Shown piece after piece: positions 23,570 to 32,898 of a stretch of DNA of 64,000 bases. The notes below the pieces were generated by a model. It did no database searches. It was given only the letters and a program-made list of their open reading frames with translations, and was not told the DNA's origin. Within the stretch, counting starts at the first letter, position 1; each line of letters starts with the position of its first letter. The DNA is from Mangifera indica. Taxonomy: Eukaryota; Streptophyta; Magnoliopsida; Sapindales; Anacardiaceae. The translations under genes and the position numbers were made by a program. Location: positions 3,596,001 to 3,660,000 of the forward strand of contig NC_058150.1 of the NCBI RefSeq assembly GCF_011075055.1. Reading direction: 5' to 3'.

Positions 23570-24133
23570 GTGTACAAATTTCATGATGCATACAGATTTC
23601 GAGTGTATATGTCACTTCAGACAAAGATGGATACTATGACTATAATTAAGAATAAACTAACATTTACTCAGAGAGCCATTTTTCGGATAACCTGTTTTGG
23701 ACATTTATTTCATTTGGCAGAGTCACAGTCTAGTGTCGTATTTATTCAAGCGATGTTATTTCGTATGATCAACCGTGAGAACCCAAACAAAGAAATGTGG
23801 TTCAGAATAAATGGTGTTGAGTTCCGATTCAGCTCTGTGAAGTTTGTATTAGTCACTGGTCTGATTTTCAGGGAGGACATGAACGTGTCCAACTACATTG
23901 ATTACACGGGGATGTCTCGATTGAGAGAGGAATACTTCCTGAACATTTACAGGTTGTTGTCCTATGGGGAGATCGAGCAAGCATTCGACAATGAAATTTG
24001 GGGAGACAATGATGACGTCACGGTCTTGTATTATGCATTTACAAGATTATTAGGGGCGGACAACAGAACCAAAATACTTTATCGTTTTTTGCATTTAGTG
24101 AACAATTTAGATGCATTTTGTCGATACCCATGA
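23570..24133 (+). CDS. DUF1985-like protein, right MULE arm, intact frame
   Basis: Unbroken frame of 187 aa: MYKFHDAYRFRVYMSLQTKM, ITCFGHLFHLAESQSSVVFI, NKEMWFRINGVEFRFSSVKF, VLVTGLIFREDMNVSNYIDY, and the end NNLDAFCRYP. It matches the plant DUF1985 pattern from about residue 40 to 110. DUF1985 is a plant domain of unknown function, common in MULE-carried genes with Ulp1-like proteases. Here the protein stops after the domain, so this is either a truncated gene or an exon whose partner is lost. The alternative start is the Met at residue 14, which matches the left arm. Expression is doubtful. Confidence 0.55.
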   Translation: MYKFHDAYRFRVYMSLQTKMDTMTIIKNKLTFTQRAIFRITCFGHLFHLAESQSSVVFIQAMLFRMINRENPNKEMWFRINGVEFRFSSVKFVLVTGLIFREDMNVSNYIDYTGMSRLREEYFLNIYRLLSYGEIEQAFDNEIWGDNDDVTVLYYAFTRLLGADNRTKILYRFLHLVNNLDAFCRYP

Positions 24134-24299
24134 GGAACAGTGACATGAAATAAAACAGTTGAATTGATGCGGAAGGATATCCATAACAAATATCAATATT
24201 GTGTTAAACATTACCCGCTATACACAAGTCCGCGCCCACTTCTTAGTTACAATATTTTGGGATACCTGATTGCTTTTCACGTTAATATCACATAAGAGA

Positions 24300-26054
24300 T
24301 AAAGTTTATATTCATACTGACGACTGCAAATACTAACTATAAATATTGTACATTACGTAGCTTGAAAGTCTCTGAGGTTATATGCCTTAACAACTTTCCA
24401 AAATAATTTTTCAATATATTTAGTTTTTTTGAACTGCGAACGCATGTTATCCTTTATGTGGTAATTACAAAACCCATGACGGGCATGAGACATTACGTTC
24501 GCGATTGACATAATTATTGAATGATGACGAGCAAAAATAATGGCCAAATCTGTTAAATACCAATACACATGCGAAGGTATGTCAAAAAAGGTGTCCATGT
24601 ATCTATTCCCTCCTTGTGCCCAATACCGAATATGAGTGGATAAATTTGATTATTATCATCCTTCGCAACAACAATGAAAAGAGACCAAGACACTTTTCCT
24701 TAAAGTGTGACGTATCAATGCATATCACCGGGTAACAGAATTATTGAAACTCTCTTATTGATCACCTCATACACATGAAAAAACTTGAACATATTTTTTG
24801 AGTCGATATCAATATGTGTCATAATTTTTGAGTTCTGAAGCTTCAAATTATGATAATACTTACATAATAGACCGAAAAACTCTTCTGGAGATCCTCGTAA
24901 TGCATTTATTGCATATGTTTTAGCATGTCATGCTTGTGTGTAGGATATGTCGATTTTGTACCTATCTGTCATATCTGAAATAATTTTCTTTGGTCGATAA
25001 ATATGATTAACCACAAATATTGACTTAAGTATGTTCCCTAACGATTCTGTACTAGCTTGTTTATGGTGTGACAATATTTGATCTGATGGACGAGTGTGTG
25101 TCTAGTTCATATGTTGTAAGATCTAATAGTCTCTATCTTGCTCTCTCGTTACTCGTGTCCACCATTTACATTATGGTGTACGCATTTAAGCTCATACCGT
25201 ATATTATTAGAATGATCAACATTTCATTGAATTCCTGTCTCTAAGGCATATGTTTGAAATAATACTTTCAATTCTGCATTTGAGTTATAAAAACCCGTCA
25301 CTTGTAAGTGGTTGCCCCTTTGTGTTGCCCGATTACTAATATTTGTATTCTCAACATCAACAGCAGACTTAGGAATCCATTGAAATAGATTTAGATTATG
25401 GATGTGACTTAGATATACTCCAATATTCATAAAGCCATGACGTCTTGTGCTACATTCAACCCCCTCATTACACGCATGACTTTGACTTCTGTCAACGTCT
25501 TGGCTAGAAATACCTTACATGTCCTCATCAAATCGCGAGAATTCTTTGTTGTCATCATCATCATCCTCATTCTCATCCTCATTACTTTCTCCTTCAGAAT
25601 CCTCATCCATGTCGTTGTCATTATCATCATTAATACCATAATTCCTACTAAACTCTTGAAAACTTTGTGGATATGCCCAATCATCTGTCGGATGATTTTC
25701 CCTTTCTTCCTCATGAACATCTTCGACTTGTTGATTGTCTCTTCCGTCAATTTGACTCTCAGTAATATAAAGTTTTGTATATCCTTGTGAATTTCTTGTT
25801 ACAACCATCAAAAACTCCACATCATCATCGTTTACAATCTCTATCAAACCCACATCACCTAGGGTAAATACGCACACATTTGACTGACTTCGATTGAGTC
25901 TTAGATGATAGCTCATTTTTGCAATGAATCCTTCAAAATCAACACTTGTGTCAAAACATATATCTTTCTCATTCCCACCAATATATCTTACCACATTATC
26001 ATCGCCTTCAATCCATTGGCTTTTATAGCGAATTTTAAATACAGCATTTTCCAT
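24300..26054 (-). pseudogene. MULE transposase relic, right arm
   Basis: From ATG at 26054 the first 180 or so codons are open: ENAVFKIRYKSQWIEGDDNV, RYIGGNEKDICFDTSVDFEG, DDVEFLMVVTRNSQGYTKLY, an acidic Asp/Glu/Asn stretch, and SRFDEDM. Further downstream, frames shift several times. The catalytic-core remains read DLAIIFARHHSIIMSIANVM and HGFCNYHIKDNMRSQ at about 24353-24598, with the SDRH aspartate replaced by Ala in ARHH. No SWIM zinc finger is seen. Non-functional as transposase, although the N-terminal domain alone could be translated. Confidence 0.75.
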
Positions 26055-27063
26055 CTTGACTAAAAATAAACCTAAAAACATAAAAACTTCAAATTGCACT
26101 ACTTTACAATTTTTTCAAATTAAGCCTTAAATGCAATACCAATGCAACCAAGCTTTATACATACGTATTTATAACACATTAAACTATCATATCATCAAGT
26201 AATGTGCAAATATTGATCAAGGCAAAACAATAAAAAACGGAAGAAAATGACAGTGGCAATTCTGTAATTTTTTATGCAACTCTTTGCCAAGATAAGGAAA
26301 ATAATATACATACGAGCACCAAATTGGAATAAACAAACATAAAAAATAAAAGAATTTAGTGCAATGGAAGAAAACAAAAAGAAATAAATAAATTCAGTAA
26401 GGCCTGGAGGGTTGGTGTTAACACCAACTTGTTCTTCGTTTGAAATTTTTTTAGGCCTGAATTTTGGTATTTTATAACCATCAATACAACATTAAACAAT
26501 ATTATAACAACTTTAAACAATAGAAATAACATGAAATAATAGCATTAAACAATCTAATGACATGAAATCACAATAAAATTAAATTTTGTATAAAGTTATG
26601 AACATGAATCTACCATACTTATTTCATTTTCAATTGTTCATAAAGAAAACACATAACATACGAGTTTAAGTTAAGACTAACCTGAATGTGGATGATTTTG
26701 TTGTGAAATCTTTACAGCGGACGTTAATTCTCTGAATAAATTTAGCAATTTTTGTTTCTCCCTCTTTTGTGTCCAAATTGAATATTTTATAATGGTTTTC
26801 TCACTGGTTTTATGTTTAATCACGTGTCTTTTCTGATGAAAAAATTATTTTTTTCATACTGCAGAGATTTCTTTCTCACTTGAAAGTTGAGAAAAAAGAG
26901 AGAAAAAATTACAGAAAAAAGGAAAGAATCTATATATGGGTCATGTCAAAAAGGGTATTTTGGAAAAGTAGATTACTATCATAGTATATTTATTTAAGTT
27001 TTGAAATGAGTAATATATATGTATGTACGGATTAAAATAAAGGTAAAAATTTCAATTTTACCC

Positions 27064-27416
27064 TAAGGGAAAGTTTGAGTATGGGAATAGGCCGAACCTT
27101 GGATGGGAATAAGTCTTTTGGCCAAAGAAATGAAGGGCAGAGATGGAGCAGGCAGAATAGCGAATGAACGAAGCATTATTGAACGGAGAAAAGGGTATGG
27201 GCAAGCAACACTAATTACTTCCATTTGCCACTTCCAATCCCATCCACACCCAAACGAAATCCAGATAACAACACAATCTAATCCCATATCCAATTCGCCC
27301 TTACCACGTGTCGATAACCCTCTCTCTCTCACTACACATCTTACCGATTTCCACTTCCCAATTAACATTTCACTCTATTCTCTCCATCTCTCTACACATG
27401 ATCACTCGACTGGACG
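27064..27416. promoter_or_regulatory. Promoter and leader of the CCT-motif gene
   Basis: The 353 bp between the end of the MULE arm and the CCT gene start. 27290-27410 is pyrimidine-rich (CTCTCTCTCAC, TCTCCATCTCTC), as in many plant leaders, and holds CCACGTGTC (27303-27311), a G-box-like CACGTG core. The MULE arm ends only about 350 bp from the start codon. Confidence 0.4.
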
Positions 27417-29545
27417 ATGTGCCACTGCAACATCACTCCTCCTCTTTCCCATGCCACAAAACCCAATACCCGCTCTGCCACCGCTAACACCGAAACAAAG
27501 CCTTCAATTTCTTTAAAACCATCTCGTAAAACCAGAACCAAACGCCGAAAACCAAAATACCTCTGTCTTAATTTGAAGCTTGGCCATCAGAAGAAGAAGA
27601 AGCCGCAAACTTCTAAAAACGAGACCAAAATGACCAACAAGCTGCATCAACAACAGCTCACTCTCTTCCCACTTCACCCCGAAAACTTAGTTGAAGACCC
27701 TAAAGATTACATGCACGGGCATGAGAATGAAGATAACAACGTTGTCGCCAGCTTCCTCTTCGATGCCACTACGGATAGCTCCACCACCCTCAACGGCTTG
27801 CTCATTTCCACCACCTCCGAGCAAGACAGCCCTCCAGAATCGCCGTTATCGCTGACGTTTCCGTACGGCGAAGATCGTTGTGGGGACAGTAATCACGGGC
27901 TGGTACAAACGGCCATGAGGTGTAAAGAGAGGGACGCCAGTGAGGAGAAGTGGGTGAGTTACAGTGAGGTTGTGGAAAGTAATAAGATTGTTGTTAAGGA
28001 AGAGGAGGTGATGAGTAGTAGCTGTATCGAAGATCATGATCGGGATGATGTAGATGAAGCTGCATGGTGTATGGAAGAGGTACAGGGGCAGAATAGTAAA
28101 ACGTTATTGGCATTGAAACTTGATTACCAGGAGATATTGAATGCTTGGTCTGATAAGGGTCCCCTCTATGTTGACGGAGAGTCCCCACAAACTGTTCCCC
28201 AATTGCATGATGCCACCGTAAGATCCATTTCTCTTCTTCATCATCGATCAATCAATCATACATACATATGTATGTGTATGCATGCATGTGTATGTATGTG
28301 TATGGTATCATGCAAGCATCTGATCTGATTTATTTGGATTTATGATGATGAACATGAACTTGCATTAGTTGCATGATGGTTCTGTTGTTTAAAGTATCAG
28401 TCCTGTAGTGTCAGTGGCTGGGGTTGCTTTGTTGGGTAGGTCGTGGGGTTTTTTTTTTCGGCATGGGAATATTTAGTCTTGGGCGTGTACTTTTCGGCTT
28501 TTTTGGGGGGGCCAAATATTTTTAGCCAGCAGTGTTATGGCACAACTCAGTGTGGCCTGCATTATTTTCGCCCATTCAATAAAAAGACATTCTAAATATG
28601 ATTCGTTTGAATAATATTTTATTTAAAAAAATAATTATTATAAAAATAAATTATTTAAAATATTATTTTACTTAAATATAATAATAAAATAATAAAATAT
28701 TATTTATTTAAATATTTTTTAATATAATTATTTTAAAATATTCTTTGTATTATTGATTATATTAATTAAAAATAGAGATATTTTTGTTTTAAAAAATTAG
28801 TTAGTAAAGATAAAATTATGATAAAATCAAGAATTATTAGATAAACTTTTAATATCAAAGGTTGAGGTGGTAATTAAATTATCTTATATATTATTTATTA
28901 TATTACTATTAGTAATAAAAGATTAAAAAAAGTAATATTTATAATAAAAAATAAATTAGAAAAGTAATTTCTAAATACTTGAACTGAAGCCCCCTCGATA
29001 AAATCATGTTCTATATGTGATGAAATTTATTATGCTTATTTATATAAGACATCAGCATATACATGATAGGGATAAGGACTTTGGTGGATGATGAAAAGAT
29101 GATATGGCAAATGCCATAACAAATTTTTTCTTTTCTAATAAAAAATGATTGGAGGGCTTGATAATGATGATGATGATTATTGAAGTTTGGGTGTTTATGT
29201 TGAGGTAGGTGCCAATGGATGCGTGGAGTAACGTTGGTAATTTGTGGAGTGTGCCTGAAATGACTACCACTGATGGCAGCGATGCTGTAGGAGGCAATGA
29301 AGGCTGGAAGAGAGAACTTAGAGAGGCAGGTGTTTTGAGATACAAGAAGAAAAGGCAAAATAGGCTCTTCTCCAAGCGCATCCGATATGAAGTTCGAAAG
29401 CTCAATGCCGAGAAGCGCCCTCGCATGAAGGTACCCTTTGCACCATTCTTGCTAATTTATTTCCTTTCGATCCCAGTGTACTAATAAAATAAATTCAACT
29501 ATATCTTTGCAGGGTCGATTTGTGAAAAGAAGTTCAGAAGCGTAA
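27417..29545 (+). CDS. CCT-motif family protein, CIA2/CMF-like (three exons)
   Basis: Exons 27417-28217, 29209-29430 and 29513-29545, GT-AG and in phase, give 351 aa. The C terminus is a CCT domain of about 43 residues ([37 protein letters not shown], then GRFVKR), split by the last intron. There is no B-box zinc finger, so it belongs to the CMF group, not CONSTANS proper. The N-terminal basic block ([18 protein letters not shown]), the [12 protein letters not shown] block, [15 protein letters not shown], and the [19 protein letters not shown] block just before intron 1 recall the CIA2 and related CMF proteins of Arabidopsis. Some of these regulate chloroplast-protein genes. CCT domains bind NF-Y subunits and DNA in the nucleus. 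The exact orthologue is not settled. Intron 1 is 991 bp. Confidence 0.85.
28255..28306. repeat. ATGT/ATGC-rich microsatellite in CCT gene intron 1
   Basis: Imperfect runs of CATACATATGTATGTGTATG and CATGCATGTGTATGTATGTG just after the intron 1 donor. Confidence 0.8.
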
Positions 29546-31494
29546 ATATTTGGAGTGTTGTTGCTTAGAAGAGAGTGGTAGTGGGATTGTTTGGAAGGTT
29601 TTTCTTCTCATTTTTATCTCATTTCTTGCTCATTTGTTGGATTATATATGCATGCATGTTGCCAAATAGCATAAGCATAGTTTTGTCATCCACCCATTAT
29701 GAAAGAAAGAAATAAAGATAAAATCAAATGATAAAGAGTAGTGTGAAGCTGCTGCTGGACAAGAGAAATGCCAACTTTGTCATAGTAGATATACTTCTAA
29801 CTCGATAATATATTCGGGGTTTTATAAGTGTAACAAAATCTCAAACTCAAATCTTCTATCTGAAAGTCTTAGTACTCTGTCAATTTTGTTAACCTTTGTT
29901 AGTTCTAATATATTACAAGTTACGAGTTGAACGTAAAATATATGTTTTTAAATGGTAATATGTATGATTCTTTTACTGTATTGTTCTGTGATTATGTATG
30001 TGCAATTTGTGGGAGGTATCTTAAATAATGCAAAACATAATCAGCATCATAACTAAAACCAGATTGAAAAAAAAGAAGAGAAGTTCTAGTATCAGAAACC
30101 CAAGTTCGAAGTTCAGAAAATTTTGGAGAGAAACAAAGATGGTGGAGGTGTCGGGAATTTGAAAAAAGGTAATTTAAAACAAATGGCTGATTGAAGAGAG
30201 TGGCTTGGTTTAATGTTTATCAATGGCCATATAAGTATTTCCCACCAGAAGTTTGATGATATAAATTTTACACAAGTTTGAAAAGTTTATTTTTACACCC
30301 ATATGTCAAAATTAGATTTAGTTTGCACATTGTACAATATATAATATGGTTAACATCAATTACACTAATAATAGTGTATACAAATTATATTTTATCTTAA
30401 CGATTAAATTTTTTTTCTTCTTCAATTTTTCCCCCAAATTGGTTGATGTATGATTGTTATCGGCATAACAAAACACAATTTTAGCCAAATCACACCCAAG
30501 AGTTCTCGTGTATGATTTTAAACCAAATTTAAAACTCGATTTGAGCTTAAATTCAAACTAAATATAAATTTAAGTTTCATTTTATACAAAACAAACTAAA
30601 TTCAGTTTGAGTCAAATCTAGCCCTTATACCAGTTACAGGGAGCAAAGGGCTATAACTCTATGCATTTCTTTTGCCTTAAGGTATAACTTGTCTTTTCGT
30701 TGGTGTTAGTATTTTGTTGTAATGGAACCCGCAACCCAGGGATAAAAAGACAATGACTCAAAAGCATTTAATCTATACTCTTCTGGAAGTCTAATAAAGT
30801 AATAATATAAAAATATTCAATACCATTGTTCATATTCAATCATTCAATATTCAATAATGGGCCCAAGAGCATTTCCCACCTGGACTTTATGAAATGGAAG
30901 GGATCACCTCTTAAGTTTGAAATATTCATTTTCTCACCTATCATTTATTTCTGTTAATAAAACTTGTTATATAAAAATTAAAAAAAAATGTTATTTTGCA
31001 TTAACCTTAAAAAATAACTGTTTAAAAAGACATTTATGTAATTTCTTCTATTTAAATTTAAAACCTAATTATAATGATTTTTTTTTTAATTCCTCTCCCA
31101 TTCTTTTCTCTTCTTCATCTTTTTTCTTTTGGGTGTATCTCTACTCCTTTTTTCTTTTTTTCTATTTTTGTTGCCAGTGATTCATTTCACTACATTGACC
31201 TTGGAATCTCATCACAAATCAATTCACATTAATGAATGGTAAACCTCTACACCACCTCTTAAACTTTCTTCAACTTTATTTAATCTGTTCTTAGTCCCTT
31301 CAACAACAACATAGATGGTATTGGGAGCATCTATGGAACCTATCGTATCAATAAAGTTGTAAAGAATCATTGAAACTTGAGATTGAAAAAAAAAGTAAGT
31401 GATGATAACAATGGAAGTTGAAAAAGATACCAAAAGAAGAAAGAGAAAGTTTTCATTGTCAAGAAAAGATTGACGAGTTAGATTCAATGTAAGA

Positions 31495-31640
31495 GATTTG
31501 AGTCTAGCCATGATGTATAATTTGAATATGTGTGGGTTTGTAGGGAGGTTTATGAGCTAGATCCGGTGTTTAGAGATTTGAGTCTAGCCATGATGTATGG
31601 TTCAAATATATGTGGGTGTGTAGGGAGGTTTATTGGAGCC
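31495..31640. repeat. Two-copy tandem repeat, about 79 bp
   Basis: GATTTGAGTCTAGCCATGAT, then GTATAATTTGAATATGTGTG and GTAGGGAGGTTTAT, is followed about 79 bp later by the same series with few changes (31574 onwards). On the minus strand both contain ATGGCTAGACTCAAATC, reading MARLKS. Confidence 0.75.
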
Positions 31641-31703
31641 AAAGACTGAAAATTTGGCAGGATGTTGCTTGCAATTGGGTTATTAGGGAGATTTTATGAT
31701 TTC

Positions 31704-32060
31704 AATTTTTTGTTTTATAATAGTGATGATGATAGATTAATTGATTATTTGGGAGGATTTTGGGGATTAACCAAACAAAGACCATTTTCAAAGACATATG
31801 CGGAGATGGAGGACTTGTAGGTGGATTAGCTACTAAAAAAGGTGGACAAGAGTATGTTGGTGGAGCAGATGCTAGTGGTGGTGGAGGAGAACTCCTTGGT
31901 GGATTAGATACTTGGTGGTGATAGAGCAATGAACTTGATGGTGGAATAGATTCGTTTAGTAGTGAAAATAAACTTCTTGGTGGATCCGATACAGGGGGAG
32001 ATGATGGTGTTGATATAAGTGAAATAGATTGTTGAAGAGGTAATAAGGAGAAGATGTATA
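31704..32060 (-). pseudogene. Proline-rich open frame, extensin-like relic
   Basis: One minus-strand frame stays open for about 118 codons without an ATG at its 5' end. It contains STPSSPPVSDPPRS, NESIPPSSSLLYHHQVSNPP, RSSPPPPLASAPPTYSCPPF and NPPTSPPSPHMS. The repeated PPRS and SPP units resemble extensins or the outer part of proline-rich receptor kinases. No signal peptide or kinase domain adjoins it. Likely a fragment; function unknown. Confidence 0.35.
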
Positions 32061-32373
32061 ACTTGTGATGGGTATTTTAATGATTTCAATAAAAAACAAT
32101 AAATTGGTAATTAAAATTAGTATTAAATATGTATGATTGTTTTGTAATTTCATTAAAAATGGCAAACTAGTAATTCACATTGAAACAAAACAAAATTTAT
32201 ATATGAAAGTATATGTTGGGTAGATAAATAAACTTTTCAAACTTAAAGGACAACAAATGTCGTTCATCTAAGTTGGGGTGGAACATAGTCATTTGGCCTC
32301 AATAATGTTACCGAAGGTCTTAGAACACACTACATCCCTCATCCAAATCACATTACAGTAAAAAGAACCCCCA

Positions 32374-32388
32374 AGAAATTTCAGGAAT
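32374..32388 (+). promoter_or_regulatory. Heat-shock element of the sHSP gene
   Basis: AGAAATTTCAGGAAT contains three alternating units GAA, TTC and GAA with 2 bp spacing, a perfect three-unit HSE for heat-shock transcription factors. It ends 15 bp upstream of the TATA box. Confidence 0.85.
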
Positions 32389-32402
32389 CACCTTTCTGTT
32401 CT

Positions 32403-32410
32403 TATAAATA
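32403..32410 (+). promoter_or_regulatory. TATA box of the sHSP gene
   Basis: TATAAATA lies 69 bp upstream of the start codon and just downstream of the HSE, the standard arrangement in plant heat-shock genes. Confidence 0.85.
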
Positions 32411-32478
32411 CACGCCCTTGAACACCAGAACATACACGACGCAATATAATATTTCATCCATCATCAACAAAATTCATC

Positions 32479-32898
32479 ATGTCGCTTATCCCAAAACTGC
32501 TGCTCGGTGATGAACCCTTTGACCCCTTCCTCTCAGTGGTTAACAAGTGTCCAGTCCTCAATACTCCGACTGACTGGAAGGAGACCCCCGACGCCCATGT
32601 GTTCACGGCCGATCTCCCAGGGCTGAAGAAGGAGGAGGTGAAAGTTGAAGTCGAGGAAGGTAGAGTGCTGCAAATAAGCGGGGAGAGGACCGTGGAAAAA
32701 GATGATAAAAACGATACGTGGCATAGAGTTGAACGTTGCCATGGCAAGTTTCTTAGAAGGTTCAGGCTGCCGGAAAATGCCAAGATGGATGAAGTGAAGG
32801 CGTCAATGGAGAATGGAGTGCTTGTGGTGACGATTCCTAAACATGAAGTGAAGAAACCAGAGAAGAAAGTGATTGAGATTGAAGAAATCAAGGGTTGA
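32479..32898 (+). CDS. Class I cytosolic small heat-shock protein (about 16 kDa)
   Basis: Intronless, 139 aa, as usual for plant sHSPs. MSLIP opens the chain as in class I members. The N-terminal arm is short (about 28 residues against the usual 40-50). The alpha-crystallin domain runs from about residue 32 to 122 with [60 protein letters not shown] and [20 protein letters not shown]. The class I signature and the C-terminal IEIEEIKG are present, although the usual V-x-I/V anchor is modified. It forms oligomers that hold unfolded proteins during heat stress in the cytosol. A heat-shock element and TATA box lie directly upstream. Intact and probably heat-inducible. Confidence 0.93.
   Translation: MSLIPKLLLGDEPFDPFLSVVNKCPVLNTPTDWKETPDAHVFTADLPGLKKEEVKVEVEEGRVLQISGERTVEKDDKNDTWHRVERCHGKFLRRFRLPENAKMDEVKASMENGVLVVTIPKHEVKKPEKKVIEIEEIKG

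Larger units (their letters stand above)
22212..27063 (-). mobile_element. Right arm of a 10 kb inverted repeat: decayed MULE
   Basis: Inverse partner of 17058-21860. It carries the same gene content mirrored: a DUF1985-like gene on the plus strand (23570-24133) and a transposase on the minus strand (26054 downwards). Its coding frames are better preserved than in the left arm. The outer end is AAATTTCAATTTTACCC at 27047-27063. The following bases do not repeat the bases left of 17058. Both arms also share a mirrored frame (21269-21487 minus and 22593-22775 plus) reading FHICASFDKYFLQK, with no known domain. Confidence 0.8.
29546..32478. other. Intergenic DNA with a proline-rich relic and local tandem repeat
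   Basis: 29546-29800 is the 3' region of the CCT gene. 30470-30640 is an AT-rich segment with TTGAGC-type repeats, probably a small transposon. 30960-31180 is T-rich. 31495-31650 is a duplicated 80 bp unit, and 31700-32060 holds an open proline-rich frame on the minus strand. The last 120 bp are the heat-shock promoter. No confident gene. Confidence 0.5.

Noticed and set aside
17058..27063. Reading the inverted repeat as an LTR retrotransposon
   Set aside because: Repeats are inverted, not direct. Coding remains are MULE-type, with no reverse transcriptase or gag motifs.
30917..31180. 87-codon Phe-rich open frame
   Set aside because: Poly-T-rich low-complexity DNA. No start context or family features.
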